64,000 nucleotides of DNA from Verrucomicrobia bacterium 12-59-8 (GCA_002279765.1 NCCR01000071.1:1-64000); one strand, 5' to 3'. Shown: positions 49,432-61,175, counted from the first letter of the stretch. The notes: a model not told the origin generated them from the sequence alone. Numbers and translations are program-made.

Positions 49432-52400
49432 ACAAGTCTCTCCTCATCTCCGCCGCCCTGCTTCTGGGTGGTAGGCTTCTCGCAGCACCCACACCTGCAC
49501 AGATCGAATTCTTCGAAGCCAAAATCCGCCCCATCCTCGCGCAGGAATGCTATGAATGCCACAGCACCGGCACCAAGCAAAAAGGTGACCTCGTGCTCGA
49601 CTCCCGCCCCGGCTGGCAGGCCGGTGGTGAATCCGGCGATGTCATCAAGCCCGGCAATCCCGACGGCTCCCTGTTTCTGCAAACCATCAAGCACCAGCAC
49701 GAAGACCTCAAGATGCCCAAAGCCGGGGCCAAGCTCGATGACAAAGTCATCGCCGACTTCGAGCAATGGATTCGTGAAGGCGCTGCCGATCCACGCGACA
49801 CGCCGCCTTCCAAAGCAGAGATCGCCAAAGAGACTGACTGGAAGAGCGTCCTCGAACGCCGCAAGCAGTGGTGGGCCTTTGTGCCTGTCTCGAAGCAGCC
49901 CGCGAACAAAACCATCGATGACTACATCGACGCGGAACTCGCCAAGCAAGGCCTCCCCGCCGCGCCGCCCGCCGATGCGCAGACGCTTCGCCGCCGCATG
50001 AGCTACATCCTCACCGGACTTCCCCCCTCAGGCAACCAGAGCATCGATGAACTGCTTGCCTCCCCGCACTTTGGCGAAAAATGGGCCCGCCACTTCATGG
50101 ACTGGGTCCGCTACGCTGAAAGCTACGGCTCCGAAGGTGATCCCGCCATCCCCTACGCCTATCAGTACCGCGACTACCTCATCCGCGCCTTCAACGATGA
50201 CGTGCCGTATCGGCAGCTTGTGAAGGAAGCCATCGCCGGAGACCTGCAGGCCAAACCACGCATCAAGAACGGCCTCAACGAAAGCGCCATCGGCATCGCG
50301 CAGTTGCGCATGGTGCTGCACGGCTTCTCACCCGTCGATTCACTCGATGAAATGGTCACCTTCACCGACAACCAGATCGACACGGTCACCAAGGCCTTCC
50401 AATCCCTCACCGTGAGCTGCGCCCGCTGCCACAACCACAAGTTCGACGCCATCTCCCAGGCAGATTTCTATTCCCTCTACGGCATCTTCACCAGCACCCA
50501 CCCCGCCGTCATCGACGTGAACGCCCCCGGCACAGGCAAGGCTGAACGTGAAGTACTCGCAAAGCTCAAGCAGCAGATCAAAGACGCCGTGGCCGCGCAC
50601 TGGCTGAAGGTCGCCCCAAAAACCGTGTCCTACGACACCTCCGACTCCGCGCATCCGGGCCTCGACAAGTACCAGTGGTTCACAAACGGCGTCAGCCTCA
50701 CAAAGGCGGGCGAGTTTTCAGTCGCTCTTGAAGGCACTCGCATTGTCTCGCAGATTTATCCCGGTGGTTATTTCAGCAACCTGCTCACCACCAAGGAACG
50801 CGCGGTCGTATTCTCCAACCGCTTCAAATGCGAAGGCGGCACACTTTGGTTCCGTGTCGCTGGCAACGGTGGCGTGAAGGCCAAGTATGTCGTGGAAAAC
50901 TACCCGCGCACGGGAACGATTCACAAGGCAGTGCTGATGGGAGAGGCCAAGGATGAAAAGCTCGGCTGGCGCTCGCTTGATCTCGACTTCTGGAAAGGCG
51001 ACGAAATCTTCATCCAGATCACCACCTCCGCCGACCTTCCGGCCGAATACAACAAGGATGCGCGCTCATGGTTTGGTCTCACCGATGTCGTCATCACCCA
51101 GGATAAAAACCCACCTTCCAAAGAGGAACGAACACAGCTCTCCGCCGGTGAAGTCATCCAGGCATGGCAGCAAGGCAAACTCAGCAACAGTCAGGCCGAG
51201 GCGCTCAACCGACTCGTTCAGGCGGGCATGCTGCCGAATCAGCTGAAGGACATTCCAGAAGCAGCCAAGCTTGTGACCCGCTACCGCGAACTCGAAGCCT
51301 CACTGCCCATGCCTACCCGCGTGCCCGGTGTCATCGAAGCCGATGCCAAAGACACAGCACTCTTTGTCCGGGGCGATCACAAGCAGCCCGCCGAAATCGT
51401 CCCGCGCCGCTTCCTTGATGCCATCGATCCTACGCCCTTCAACACCCAGGGCAGCGGTCGTTTGCAACTCGCCGAGCACATGGCGGACTTGAACAACAAT
51501 CCGCTCACCGCACGCGTCATCGTCAACCGCCTCTGGCATCACGTCTTTGGACGCGGCATCGTCGCCACCGTCGATAACTTCGGAAAGCTCGGCGATCTGC
51601 CCACACATCCCGAACTGCTCGACTTCCTCGCCCAGCGCTTCATCGACAGCGGCGGCTCCATCAAAGCCATGCTGAAACTCATCGTGAGCTCCAAGGCTTT
51701 CCAGCGCAGTGCCCAGGCATCCGAAATCGCCGTGCAGAAGGACCCCGAAAACAAGCTGCTGAGCCACTGGAGCATCCACCGCCTCGAAGCCGAGGCCATT
51801 CGCGACTCCATCCTTACCCTGACCGGCAAGCTCGAACCCGAACTCTATGGCGAATCAACCGCCAACAACTCGCCGCGCCGCAGCATCTACGTCAAAGTCA
51901 TCCGCAATTCACTCGACCCCTTCCTCACCACTTTCGACTCGCCCGTGCCCTTCAGCACCCGTGGCAAGCGCGACACCACCAACGTCCCCGCGCAGTCACT
52001 CACCCTGCTCAACGACAACAACGTCATTCGCTGGTCTCGCGAATGGGCGCTGCGCTCCAGCAAGGTCGAAGCCGATCAGCGCGTGAAACAAATGTTCAAG
52101 GAAGCCTTCGCTCGCGAAGCCACGGCGGATGAAGTGAAGCAGAGCCTCGCTTACCTCAAGTCCTTGCAGCAGGAAAACAATGCACGCTCCCAGGAGCTTG
52201 CCTTCCAGGAGCAAGAGCTCGCCGCTCTAGACCAGCAGATCAACGCGATCCTCGATTCCGGTCGATTGAAACTGCAGGCCACGCGCAAACTCCCCGCCGT
52301 TCCTCTCGACACCCCCGAACCACTGGCCGAGTGGACCTTTGAGAAGGATGCCAAAGACGTCAACGGTCGCATGCATCTCGAACTCGTCGGCACGGCCCAT

Positions 52401-53132
52401 ATCGAAAAAGGCGCGCTCATTCTCGATGGCAAGTCGATGGCCAAATCCGGCTCGCTGCCAAAAACGCTCACCACCAAGACCCTCGAAGCCTGGGTCATGC
52501 TCGACAACCTCGCCCAGCGCGGCGGCGGCGTGCTCACCGTGCAAGGCAAGGACGGCGTGCTGTTCGACTCCGTCGTCTTTGCCGAAAAGACCCCGCAGCA
52601 CTGGGTCGCTGGCAGCAATTTCTTCGACCGCAGCGAACTCTTTGAAGGCACGGCCGAAACCGAAGCTTCCACCCGCCCCGTGCATGTCGCCGTTGTGTAT
52701 CAGCCCGATGGCACCATCAGCGGCTACCGCGATGGCAAACCCTACGGCCGCACCTACCGCAAAGCGCCTGCGGCGATCTTTGAAGCCGAGGCATCCCAGA
52801 TACTTCTCGGCTGTCGTCATGGTTCCCCCGCTGGCAACAAAGGACTGACCGGCCGCATCTTCCGCGCCCGCCTCTATGACCGTGCGCTGACTCCGGATGA
52901 GATTGCCAAGACCTCTCTAATCGAATCCAGCAGCGTTACCAAGGCCGACATTATCGCCTCACTCACGGCGGAGCAGCGGAGTAAGCTCTCCAAACTCAAC
53001 CCCCGCCGCAAGCAGCAGGCCAGCCATCTAGAATCCCTGCGCACCACCAACAGCGACGATCCCGAACTCCAAGCCTGGACCAGCCTCGCGCAGTCACTCA
53101 TCAACCTGAAGGAGTTCATTTACCTGAAATGA
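49428..53132 (+). CDS. Secreted PSD1/DUF1549/DUF1553 cytochrome-domain protein with C-terminal LamG-like domain
   Basis: 1234 aa from the ATG at 49428 ([20 protein letters not shown], signal peptide). The PSCyt1 heme motif is C41-YE-C44-H45. DUF1549 spans about 150-355, with a second C331-AR-C334-H335. A jelly-roll insert (about 455-560) comes next, then DUF1553 (about 670-930). A coiled stretch and a LamG-like domain (about 985-1150) end the protein, rather than the LamG lying between DUF1549 and DUF1553. This group is expanded in Planctomycetota and Verrucomicrobiota and is linked to polysaccharide use, with no proven reaction. Confidence 0.9.
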   Translation: MNKSLLISAALLLGGRLLAAPTPAQIEFFEAKIRPILAQECYECHSTGTKQKGDLVLDSRPGWQAGGESGDVIKPGNPDGSLFLQTIKHQHEDLKMPKAGAKLDDKVIADFEQWIREGAADPRDTPPSKAEIAKETDWKSVLERRKQWWAFVPVSKQPANKTIDDYIDAELAKQGLPAAPPADAQTLRRRMSYILTGLPPSGNQSIDELLASPHFGEKWARHFMDWVRYAESYGSEGDPAIPYAYQYRDYLIRAFNDDVPYRQLVKEAIAGDLQAKPRIKNGLNESAIGIAQLRMVLHGFSPVDSLDEMVTFTDNQIDTVTKAFQSLTVSCARCHNHKFDAISQADFYSLYGIFTSTHPAVIDVNAPGTGKAEREVLAKLKQQIKDAVAAHWLKVAPKTVSYDTSDSAHPGLDKYQWFTNGVSLTKAGEFSVALEGTRIVSQIYPGGYFSNLLTTKERAVVFSNRFKCEGGTLWFRVAGNGGVKAKYVVENYPRTGTIHKAVLMGEAKDEKLGWRSLDLDFWKGDEIFIQITTSADLPAEYNKDARSWFGLTDVVITQDKNPPSKEERTQLSAGEVIQAWQQGKLSNSQAEALNRLVQAGMLPNQLKDIPEAAKLVTRYRELEASLPMPTRVPGVIEADAKDTALFVRGDHKQPAEIVPRRFLDAIDPTPFNTQGSGRLQLAEHMADLNNNPLTARVIVNRLWHHVFGRGIVATVDNFGKLGDLPTHPELLDFLAQRFIDSGGSIKAMLKLIVSSKAFQRSAQASEIAVQKDPENKLLSHWSIHRLEAEAIRDSILTLTGKLEPELYGESTANNSPRRSIYVKVIRNSLDPFLTTFDSPVPFSTRGKRDTTNVPAQSLTLLNDNNVIRWSREWALRSSKVEADQRVKQMFKEAFAREATADEVKQSLAYLKSLQQENNARSQELAFQEQELAALDQQINAILDSGRLKLQATRKLPAVPLDTPEPLAEWTFEKDAKDVNGRMHLELVGTAHIEKGALILDGKSMAKSGSLPKTLTTKTLEAWVMLDNLAQRGGGVLTVQGKDGVLFDSVVFAEKTPQHWVAGSNFFDRSELFEGTAETEASTRPVHVAVVYQPDGTISGYRDGKPYGRTYRKAPAAIFEAEASQILLGCRHGSPAGNKGLTGRIFRARLYDRALTPDEIAKTSLIESSSVTKADIIASLTAEQRSKLSKLNPRRKQQASHLESLRTTNSDDPELQAWTSLAQSLINLKEFIYLK

Positions 53133-54544
53133 ATACGATCAATCGCCGCCAGCTCCTCTCCCGCGCCTCCACCGGCTTCGGCATGGCCGCTCTTGCAGGC
53201 CTCATGCAGGAGCAGGCCCTTGCAGACATGCCGCTTGTCCATCGTGCGAAGAAATTCGCCCCTAAGGCACGCAGCGTGATCTTTCTCTACATGAGCGGCG
53301 GAGTGTCGCATGTCGATTCCTTCGATCACAAGCCGATGCTCAAGAAGTTCGCAGGTCAGCCGATGCCCGGCGCCGTCAAGAAGACGCAGTTCAACAACAA
53401 CGGCACCGTGCAGCCCTCGCACTGGGACTTCAAACGCTACGGACAGTCGGGCCTGGAGGTGAGCGACCTGTTTCCCCAGGTCGGCGGCGTGGCCGATGAG
53501 CTCTGCATGATCCGCAGCATGACGGCCAAGTTCAGCGAGCATGCGCAGGGAAACTTCTTCATGCACACTGGCTTCCCCTTCCTCGGGTACCCAAGCGCAG
53601 GCGCGTGGACGAGCTACGGCCTCGGCACTGAGTCACGCGATCTGCCCGGCTACATCGTGCTGCAAAGCGGTGGTGCCTCCACTCCGCATGGCGGCGTGGG
53701 TTTGTTCAGCAACGGCTTCCTGCCCGCGCAGCATCAGGCCAGCATCGTGAAGGCGGATGAAGCCGAAGCCGTCGTCAACATCCGCCCGCGCCAGCCGCAG
53801 GACATGCAGCGCAAGCAGCTCGATTTCATCGGCGCGATGGACCGTCGCTTCGTCAGCACCACGCAGCACGACATGCACGTCGAGGCCGCCATCTCAAACT
53901 ACGAGATGGCCTGGCGCATGCAGTCCGCCGTGCCGGATCTCTGCGACATCAGCGGCGAAACCGAAGCGACGAAAAAACTCTACGGCCTCGACGATCCCGA
54001 GCCGAAAAAAGCCGCCTACGCACGCCAGTGCCTGCTCGCCCGCCGTCTCGTCGAACGCGGCGTACGCTTCATCGAGCTCAGCACCCTCGCTTACAACGTC
54101 GGTGGCGGCAACGGCGCCAACCCCTGGGACCACCACAGCGCCATCGTTGAAGGCCACGGCAAGATGGCGAATCAAATCGACCAGCCCATTGCTGCACTCA
54201 TCAAAGATCTCCGCTCACGCGGCCTACTGGACAGCACCCTTGTTGTATGGGGCGGTGAATTTGGACGCACGCCCTTTGCGCAGGGTTCCAACGGCCGCGA
54301 CCACAACCCCTACGGCTTCACCGTCTGGATGGCCGGTGGCGGTGTCAAAGGCGGCCATGTCTATGGTGCCACGGACGACTTCGGCTACAACGCCGTCGAA
54401 AACATCTCCAGCGTCTATGACATGTGGGCCACAGTATTGCATCTGATGGGCATCGACCACGAACAGCTCACCTACCGTTTCAGTGGTCGGGATCTACGCC
54501 TCACCGACGTGCATGGGAATGTACTCAAAGACATCATCGCCTGA
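53129..54544 (+). CDS. DUF1501 family protein (first tandem copy)
   Basis: 471 aa with a Tat-like start ([20 protein letters not shown]) that is short on a twin arginine plus two-residue spacer. The alkaline-phosphatase/sulfatase-like core has [38 protein letters not shown] and [11 protein letters not shown], the standard DUF1501 motifs. It overlaps the PSD1 gene by 4 nt; such pairs are nearly always together and may act as a complex outside the cytosol. The next gene is a close copy. Confidence 0.9.
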   Translation: MNTINRRQLLSRASTGFGMAALAGLMQEQALADMPLVHRAKKFAPKARSVIFLYMSGGVSHVDSFDHKPMLKKFAGQPMPGAVKKTQFNNNGTVQPSHWDFKRYGQSGLEVSDLFPQVGGVADELCMIRSMTAKFSEHAQGNFFMHTGFPFLGYPSAGAWTSYGLGTESRDLPGYIVLQSGGASTPHGGVGLFSNGFLPAQHQASIVKADEAEAVVNIRPRQPQDMQRKQLDFIGAMDRRFVSTTQHDMHVEAAISNYEMAWRMQSAVPDLCDISGETEATKKLYGLDDPEPKKAAYARQCLLARRLVERGVRFIELSTLAYNVGGGNGANPWDHHSAIVEGHGKMANQIDQPIAALIKDLRSRGLLDSTLVVWGGEFGRTPFAQGSNGRDHNPYGFTVWMAGGGVKGGHVYGATDDFGYNAVENISSVYDMWATVLHLMGIDHEQLTYRFSGRDLRLTDVHGNVLKDIIA

Positions 54545-55947
54545 TGAACGCCTCCTTTTCACGCCGCCAGCTTCTTACCAATGCCTCCACCGGCTTTGGT
54601 ATGGCCGCATTGGCAGGCCTGATGCAGGCGGAGTCACCGGTGAATCGCGCAAAACGCTTCGCACCAAAGGCACGCAGCGTGATCTTCTGCTACATGAGCG
54701 GCGGTGTCTCGCACCTCGACTCCTTCGATCCGAAGCCGCTGCTGGAAAAATACGCCGGGCAGCCCATGCCGGTCGAGGTGAAGAAAACGCAATTCAACAA
54801 CAACGGCACCGTGCAGCCCGCACATTGGGTGTTTCATCAGCGTGGGCAGAGCGGCATGCCGGTCAGCGAGCTCTTTCCGCACATGGCCACGCTCGCGGAT
54901 GACATCTGCGTCATCCGCAGCATGACGGCCAAATTCAGCGAGCATGCGCAGGGAAATTTCTTCATGCACAGCGGCTTCCCTTTCCTCGGTTATCCGAGTG
55001 CTGGGGCGTGGGCGAGCTACGGCCTCGGCACCGAGTCACGTGATCTCCCAGGCTACATCGTACTGCAAAGCGGTGGCGCATCGGTGCCGCATGGTGGCGT
55101 GGGTTTGTTCAGCAATGGTTTCCTGCCCGCGCAGCATCAGGCCAGCATCGTGCAGGCGGATGAGGAAGAGGCGGTAGCCAACATCCGCTCAACTCAGCCA
55201 CGTGACATGCAGCGCAGGCAGCTCGACTTCATCGACGCAATGGATCACCGCTTTGCCAGCATGGCACAGCATGACCTTCATGTGGATGCGGCCATTGCAA
55301 ATTACGAGATGGCCTGGCGCATGCAATCCGCCGTGCCGGAACTGTGCGACATCTCCGGCGAAACTGAGTCCACGAAAAAACTCTACGGCATGGACGGCCC
55401 GGACTCCACCCGCACGGCGTATGCGCAGCAGTGCCTGCTGGCGCGGCGTCTGGTGGAGCGCGGCGTACGCTTTGTGGAGCTGAGCTGCCTGCCGCAAAAA
55501 CTCGGCGGCAGCCAGGGCCCCAACCCATGGGATCAGCACGCGGCGATCAAGAAAGGCCATGGCAACATGGCGTATCAGGTGGATCAACCCATCGCCGCAC
55601 TGGTCAAAGATCTCAAGTCACGCGGCCTGCTCGACAGCACGCTTGTCATCTGGGCCGGTGAGTTTGGGCGCACCCCCTTCGCGCAGGGCACGGATGGCCG
55701 TGACCACAACCCCTACGGCTTCACCATCTGGATGGCCGGTGGCGGCGTCAAACCCGGCCACATCTATGGCGCCACCGACGACTTCGGCTACCACGCCATC
55801 GAAAACGCCTGTACCGTCTACGACTTGTGGGCCACCGTCCTGCACCTCATGGGCATTGATCACGAACAGCTCACCTACCGCTTCAGTGGCCGCGACCTGC
55901 GGCTCACGGATGTGCATGGCAATGTGCTGCGCGATGTGATCGCGTAG
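54544..55947 (+). CDS. DUF1501 family protein (second tandem copy)
   Basis: 467 aa from the ATG at 54544, which overlaps the stop of the first copy by one base. It starts [20 protein letters not shown] and repeats nearly all motifs of its neighbour ([37 protein letters not shown]). By eye most residues are identical, with DNA-level likeness in the core and more change at the N-terminus and in the [10 protein letters not shown] segment. Recent duplication followed by partial divergence is likely. Confidence 0.9.
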   Translation: MNASFSRRQLLTNASTGFGMAALAGLMQAESPVNRAKRFAPKARSVIFCYMSGGVSHLDSFDPKPLLEKYAGQPMPVEVKKTQFNNNGTVQPAHWVFHQRGQSGMPVSELFPHMATLADDICVIRSMTAKFSEHAQGNFFMHSGFPFLGYPSAGAWASYGLGTESRDLPGYIVLQSGGASVPHGGVGLFSNGFLPAQHQASIVQADEEEAVANIRSTQPRDMQRRQLDFIDAMDHRFASMAQHDLHVDAAIANYEMAWRMQSAVPELCDISGETESTKKLYGMDGPDSTRTAYAQQCLLARRLVERGVRFVELSCLPQKLGGSQGPNPWDQHAAIKKGHGNMAYQVDQPIAALVKDLKSRGLLDSTLVIWAGEFGRTPFAQGTDGRDHNPYGFTIWMAGGGVKPGHIYGATDDFGYHAIENACTVYDLWATVLHLMGIDHEQLTYRFSGRDLRLTDVHGNVLRDVIA

Positions 55948-56105
55948 ATGTGGGATGGGTATGGCGACAGCCCGCCCGTCCGTGAGCGTGCTGTAAAACG
56001 CCTTGGCGTACGAACGTCCTAGCAGTCGGGCGGTTTGGCGAGGTGATCGATAGTGTATCCGAATACCTTCGACGCCAAACACACCCAACCTACGCAGAAA
56101 CGCGG

Positions 56106-57485
56106 CTACACCTCCAGCTTCCACGGCCCGCGATACTCGCGCCCGAGAAGCTTGCTCGCATCCGCATCACCAATGATCTCCTCCTTCACGGGATCCCATT
56201 TGATGGCACGGCTGGTGAGGAATGAAATCAGCGCGAGGTGGCCCGGCGTGGCGCTGCGGTGGGCAGTTTCCACCGGGGTGACGGTGGGCTGGCGGCTCTT
56301 CACGCAGTCGAGGAAGTTACGATGGTGCCCCTTGGTTTCGTAGAGTCGAGTCTTAATGACGTCGTCTCCCAGCTTCGGTGCTTTAGCGACTTCGATGATC
56401 TCGCTCTTCGGATCCTTGTCATCCTTCCGCTTTTTGACCATCTGTTTGAATGCTGGATTCGAGCAGTCGTAAGCGCCCCCACGATTCACATAGACCCAAC
56501 CGTCGGTGCCGATCCACTTGGTGCCCATCTGGATGTCGTCGTGACCACCTGCGATGGTCATGATGATGTCGCCTGCATACTTGGCTTCGGCGCGATACTT
56601 CGTGGCGGTGTTCCAGATGTCGGTGCGTGGCGGCATGTCCACCTGGATGGGGCTCACCTCGGTCGGGCCGCTGCTATCCATGTTCATGCCCCAGTGGGCG
56701 ATGTCGCAGTGGTGGCCGACCCAGTCGAGCAACTGGCCGCCGCCGATGTTGTAATCCCAGCGCCAGTTTTTGTGCACGCGGCACTCAATGTAGTCCTGCA
56801 TCGTCGCCGGACCGATCCACATTTCATAATCAAGCTCCGCAGGCGGCGGCGTAACACTGCGTTTGTCGCCGGTCTTGGCGAAGTCGTTGTGCCCGCTTGG
56901 CAGGCCTACATGCACTTCCTTCAATTTTCCAATCAGGCCGTTGCGGACGATTTCAGCGCCGATGCGAAAATTGTCCTCGCTGCGCTGCCAGGAGCCTGTC
57001 TGCCAGATGCGCCCATGCTTCTGTACGGCCTTCACGATGGCCTGCTGCTCGGCGATGGTGCGTGCCAGCGGCTTCTCCCCATAGATGTCCTTGCCGTTCT
57101 TCGCGGCTTCAATGGCGGTAAGCGCATGCCAGTTGTCGGGCACCGCCAGCATGACGGTGTCGATGTCCTTGCGGGCCATGACTTCGCGGTAGTCGTGGTA
57201 GGGTTTGCAGTCCTGGTTCTTGTAAGCGCCGTTGATGGTGTCCAGCGCCTTTTGCAGATTGCGTTTGTCGATGTCACACGCGGCCACAATCTGGCAGTCC
57301 TGCTCCTGGAGAAATTTGCCGGTGTTGCTCGGTCCCATCATGCCCCAGCCGAAGACGGCCATCGTGATCTTGCCGGAGGGCGCATTCTGCCCAATCACAC
57401 TGGCCGGAATGATGGTGGGAAAACCGATGACGGCGGCAGACTTCGTGAGGAACTGACGACGGGAGGAAACAGGAATGCGTTTCAT
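56106..57485 (-). CDS. Gfo/Idh/MocA-family oxidoreductase with Tat-type signal
   Basis: 459 aa. The N-terminus MKRIPVSSRRQFLTKSAAVI carries SRRQF and a hydrophobic stretch, as in exported oxidoreductases of this group. The Rossmann part has MAVFGWGMMGPSNTG, a somewhat altered GxGxxG, and the catalytic-site motif YGEKPLART. WDYNIGGGQLLDWVGHHCDI is typical of the C-terminal fold. It uses NAD(P) on sugars or inositols. It is convergent with the DUF1501 pair; a shared polysaccharide pathway is plausible. Confidence 0.92.
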   Translation of the reverse strand: MKRIPVSSRRQFLTKSAAVIGFPTIIPASVIGQNAPSGKITMAVFGWGMMGPSNTGKFLQEQDCQIVAACDIDKRNLQKALDTINGAYKNQDCKPYHDYREVMARKDIDTVMLAVPDNWHALTAIEAAKNGKDIYGEKPLARTIAEQQAIVKAVQKHGRIWQTGSWQRSEDNFRIGAEIVRNGLIGKLKEVHVGLPSGHNDFAKTGDKRSVTPPPAELDYEMWIGPATMQDYIECRVHKNWRWDYNIGGGQLLDWVGHHCDIAHWGMNMDSSGPTEVSPIQVDMPPRTDIWNTATKYRAEAKYAGDIIMTIAGGHDDIQMGTKWIGTDGWVYVNRGGAYDCSNPAFKQMVKKRKDDKDPKSEIIEVAKAPKLGDDVIKTRLYETKGHHRNFLDCVKSRQPTVTPVETAHRSATPGHLALISFLTSRAIKWDPVKEEIIGDADASKLLGREYRGPWKLEV

Positions 57486-57584
57486 AGGGGTGATTTGGCT
57501 GGCAGATAACTTTTAACCGAGACTCCGCCCGCAAGTCCAGCCACAAATGCGAAAGCAGCTTGCGCACGCGCCTGCCGACACGGC

Positions 57585-58061
57585 CTAGCAGCTCGTGGGC
57601 ACGCGCTGGGCGAGCTTCACGGTATGTGGAATGGCACCGATCACAAAGCTGAGGCAATCAACGGCCCCCTGCGGTTTTCCGGGTAGGGCGATTACAAGGC
57701 TGCGATCAACCACCGCCGCCAGACTGCGGGAGAGAATGGCGTTCGGGGTCAGTTCGAGCGACTTCATGCGCATCAGTTCTCCAAATCCTGGGATCTCCAC
57801 GCGCATGATGCTGCGAATGGCCTCAGGGGTGACATCACGCTCGGCGATCCCCGTTCCACCCGTGGTGAGGATGAGCGCGCAACCCTGGGCGGAGAAGGAA
57901 CGGATCGCCTCCTGAATGCGCTGAAGGTCATCCGGGATAATCGCCTCAGCAGCGACCACCCAGCCATAACCTTCCGCCGCCTGCCTCAACGCTGGACCAC
58001 CGAGGTCCTCATAAACGCCCTGGCTGGCACGGTCGGAAACGGTGATGATGCCAACCTGCAT
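57585..58061 (-). CDS. Molybdopterin adenylyltransferase/MoaB-like protein
   Basis: 158 aa from the ATG at 58061 (MQVGIITVSDRASQGVYEDL). LILTTGGTGIAERDVTPEAI is the molybdopterin-binding signature and RSLVIALPGKPQGAVDCLSF completes the fold. The family adenylates molybdopterin before metal insertion (MogA) or is a close relative (MoaB); the two are not separated here. No other molybdenum cofactor genes are close. It starts 22 nt after the protease stop. Confidence 0.9.
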   Translation of the reverse strand: MQVGIITVSDRASQGVYEDLGGPALRQAAEGYGWVVAAEAIIPDDLQRIQEAIRSFSAQGCALILTTGGTGIAERDVTPEAIRSIMRVEIPGFGELMRMKSLELTPNAILSRSLAAVVDRSLVIALPGKPQGAVDCLSFVIGAIPHTVKLAQRVPTSC

Positions 58062-58083
58062 ACGATGTGCGCTAAGCCAGTTG

Positions 58084-60450
58084 TTACTGAGCCTGAGGCT
58101 TGGTGCCAACCTGTGTTTTATCCTCAGTCTTGGCCGCCGTAGTAGGCTTGTGGTCAAGCTCCAGCAGATCACGCAGGATGTGGATGGTTTCCAGTTTCAC
58201 CGGCTCGACGCCATAGGGAAATTTGGACTCGTCATTGCCGCTGTCGTCTTCCTTGGAGGCCGTTCGCATGCCGGAGTTCATTTCCTTGCTGAAGGCAGAC
58301 TCGGGCACCAGATCGGGCTTGTCCACGTTGTCCAGCGTGAGGTGGTAGGTCTTGAAGCCATTGTCCTTGATGCGCTCGGCAATTTCCTTGGCTCGCTTGG
58401 AGCGCTCCTCAGTCTGCTTGTCACGGCGCGCTTCGGTGTCAAGGCGCTCCTGCTCACGCTCTTTAAGATTCAGAGCGACCGTGTTGCGGTCGATTTTTTC
58501 CTTCAGGCGCGTGGACTCCTCGACCACGTTTTGGAATTCGGGGTTGGTGGCGATGCGGCTTTTCACCCGTGCGTTGATCTCGTCAATGGGGAACGGATCT
58601 TTGCGGAAGAGGGGGTATTTGCGCGGCGGGATGGTGTCGTAGGGCAGCGGGTTTTCTGCGGAGGATTCGCCGATGTCGAGCACGTCGCGGATCGAAGGCA
58701 GCGGGATGTCGGCCTCCACTCCTTTGAGCTGGGTGGAACCACCGGCGATGCGGTAGAACTTCTGGATCGTCACCTTGAGGTCACCTGCACCCTTTTTGTC
58801 GCTAAAGAAGGGCATGTAACGCTCCACTGGAAGAATGGTCTGCACGGTACCTTTACCGAAGGAAGACTTGTCCCCGACGATAAGCGCGCGGCGATAATCC
58901 TGCAGCGCTGCAGCCAAAATTTCTGAGGCGGAAGCACTGGCCTTGTTGGTGAGCACGATCATTGGGCCGTCATAGACGGGCTTTTCGTTTTCGCAGTCAC
59001 GCCAGGTGATGCTGCCACGCCAGTCTTTAGCCTGCACCACCGGGCCAGCCGGAATGAAGAGGCCGGTGAGTTTGATGGCTTCATCCAGGGAGCCACCACC
59101 GTTGTCGCGCAGGTCGAGCACGAGACCGTCGATCTTTTCCTTCATCAAACGGCGCAGCAGACGCTCCACGTCGGCGCTGGTGCTGACGGTGCCGTTTTCC
59201 ATGTCGGCATAGAAATTGGAGAGGTTGATCCAGCCGACTTTGAGCGTCTTGCCGAGATCCGGCGGAGTGACAAGGAGTTCGGCGTTGGCGAGCTTCTCCT
59301 TGAGCGGCACCTCATCACGCACGATGGCAATGATGCGCGTGCCAGCGGGGTCATCCGCAGGGACGATCTTGATGCGGACGGTGGTGTTCTTCTCACCACG
59401 GATCATATCGACGATCTTCTGCAGCTTAAGGTACTTCACATCGACGAACTCGTCATCTCCCTGGGCGACAGCGATGATGCGGTCGTTGAGCTTGAGCTGG
59501 CCCTGTTTGTCCGCAGGACCACCAACAACGATGCCCTGGATTTCGGCGCCGTCCTCTTTCTGACCGAGCAGCGCGCCAATGCCCACCAGCTTGTGCGACA
59601 TGTGGATTTTGAAGTTGTCACTCTCATCCGTGCTCATGTACTCGGTGTGCGGGTCATAGGCCGTGGCTAGGCTGGAGAGGAAGAAATTTACCACGTCCTT
59701 GGTGTCGTTCTCGTCGATGCTCTCAAGCAGGCGCTGGTAATCTTTAAGCACGCGCTCCTTCGGAGTCAGATCCTTGTCGTCCTTGTCCTTCTTGGCGGCA
59801 ATTTTCGGCGCATCGGCAGTTGGTTTCTGGGGGGCTTCCACTTTCCCGGCTTCAGGCGCTGCCTCGGGCTTGACCTCGGCGGCTTTCTTGGCAGTGGCCT
59901 TTTCCGCCTTTTTCTTTTCATCACGCTCGCGGGTTTCATCGGCGATGCGTTCAGCCAGCAGATTGTCCTCAATGATGTCGAGCCAGAGCTTGTCCTGGTC
60001 GGCCTTGTCCTTCGGCCATGGCGCTTTGTCGCGCTTGATCTCGATGGTGCGCTTCGAGTCGAAGGTAAACTTGTTGGTTTCCAGCGCCTTCTTGAGGAAG
60101 TCCACACGCTCCTTCACGCGCTCCTTGTAGATGTCGTAGATCTCGATGGCAGGGCTGATGTTCCGCATCAGAACATGGTCGTCGAGCGTGGTCTCATACT
60201 TGTCCTTGAAGTTCGCAATATCCTGCTCGGTAAAGAAGATATGCTTGAAGTCGAGCATGTTCAGATAGTTGTGCAGCATCTCCCCCGAGACCTTGTCGTC
60301 GAAGTCCTGCTTCGAGTAGTGGTGATTTTGCAGCATGTAGGCCACATGCATGGCCACCTGGCCAAAATTGGTCTCCGCTTGCGCTGAAGGAATGAGGAGC
60401 GCGATGGCGGAAGCCGCAGCCGCGACGGGGGTGAGTAGGTAGCGAGTCAT
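58084..60450 (-). CDS. Carboxy-terminal (tail-specific) processing peptidase, S41 family
   Basis: 788 aa from the ATG at 60450 with a signal peptide (LLTPVAAAASAIALLIPSAQA). The Prc-type N-terminal helical domain (about 30-260) holds a charged low-complexity insert at about 175-228 (K, A, E and P). PDZ follows at about 275-365. The S41 core has DLRDNGGGSLDEA and the Ser in NKASASASE (near 507) with the Lys in SSFGKGTVQ (near 533). A charged helix and DUF3340-like end follow. It degrades or trims periplasmic proteins by their C-termini. Confidence 0.94.
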   Translation of the reverse strand: MTRYLLTPVAAAASAIALLIPSAQAETNFGQVAMHVAYMLQNHHYSKQDFDDKVSGEMLHNYLNMLDFKHIFFTEQDIANFKDKYETTLDDHVLMRNISPAIEIYDIYKERVKERVDFLKKALETNKFTFDSKRTIEIKRDKAPWPKDKADQDKLWLDIIEDNLLAERIADETRERDEKKKAEKATAKKAAEVKPEAAPEAGKVEAPQKPTADAPKIAAKKDKDDKDLTPKERVLKDYQRLLESIDENDTKDVVNFFLSSLATAYDPHTEYMSTDESDNFKIHMSHKLVGIGALLGQKEDGAEIQGIVVGGPADKQGQLKLNDRIIAVAQGDDEFVDVKYLKLQKIVDMIRGEKNTTVRIKIVPADDPAGTRIIAIVRDEVPLKEKLANAELLVTPPDLGKTLKVGWINLSNFYADMENGTVSTSADVERLLRRLMKEKIDGLVLDLRDNGGGSLDEAIKLTGLFIPAGPVVQAKDWRGSITWRDCENEKPVYDGPMIVLTNKASASASEILAAALQDYRRALIVGDKSSFGKGTVQTILPVERYMPFFSDKKGAGDLKVTIQKFYRIAGGSTQLKGVEADIPLPSIRDVLDIGESSAENPLPYDTIPPRKYPLFRKDPFPIDEINARVKSRIATNPEFQNVVEESTRLKEKIDRNTVALNLKEREQERLDTEARRDKQTEERSKRAKEIAERIKDNGFKTYHLTLDNVDKPDLVPESAFSKEMNSGMRTASKEDDSGNDESKFPYGVEPVKLETIHILRDLLELDHKPTTAAKTEDKTQVGTKPQAQ

Positions 60451-60524
60451 GGTGGGGTCGTCCAAAGCATATAACGAACCTCGCGGGACGTTTTGCGTTC
60501 AGATTTTGCCTTTTCTGGGTTGAA

Positions 60525-61175
60525 ATGTCCAACTCTTTCCCGTCTTTCGCCTTCTCCATGTCTGAAATCTCCACCTACACCGGCGGCATCGCCGCCACGA
60601 ACGGCCACCTGCTCACCCTGCCTGGCGGCACCGTCCTCGTGGACGCGCCAGACGGCATCGCCGCCTGGCTTAAGAAGCAAAAAGTGAAGGTGGATGCCCT
60701 CTTCCTCACCCACCAGCACTTTGACCACGTCCTGGATGCAGCCGCAGTGAAAGCCGAACACGGCTGCCAGGTTTACTCCTTCGCCCCCTACTCACGGGAC
60801 CTGACACTGGAGATCCTCTATGGAGCCGTGACGGGCAGTCCCTTCTCCGTCCCTCCCTTTGCGGTCGATGAAGTCCTCGAAGGTCAAAGCCAGATCGAAG
60901 TCCTCGGCGAGGCGTGGAAACTCTACCATGTGCCCGGCCATTCACCGGACAGCCTCTGCTTCCACCTCCCGAGCCAAAACCTCCTCTTCGGCGGCGACGT
61001 GCTTTTCCTAGACGGCGTCGGCCGCACCGACTTCCCCAATGGCGGCCCAGAGCTGCTGCTCAGCGGCATAATCAAAAAACTCTTCGTCCTGCCCGCTGCC
61101 ACCCGCGTCTTCCCCGGCCACGGCGACGACACCACCATCGGCCGCGAACGCCTGGAAAATCCCTTTCTCACCTGA
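60525..61175 (+). CDS. MBL-fold metallo-hydrolase
   Basis: 216 aa; a shorter start at 60558 (MSEISTYTGGIAATN) gives a more usual N-terminus. The metal motif is LTHQHFDHVLD (H63, H65, D67, H68), with further ligands in PGHSPDSL, FGGDVLF and FPGHGDDT. This is the glyoxalase-II-like pattern and a hydroxyacylglutathione- or persulfide-type substrate is possible. Its stop shares one base with the rlmN start (TGATG), so translation is coupled. Confidence 0.9.
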   Translation: MSNSFPSFAFSMSEISTYTGGIAATNGHLLTLPGGTVLVDAPDGIAAWLKKQKVKVDALFLTHQHFDHVLDAAAVKAEHGCQVYSFAPYSRDLTLEILYGAVTGSPFSVPPFAVDEVLEGQSQIEVLGEAWKLYHVPGHSPDSLCFHLPSQNLLFGGDVLFLDGVGRTDFPNGGPELLLSGIIKKLFVLPAATRVFPGHGDDTTIGRERLENPFLT

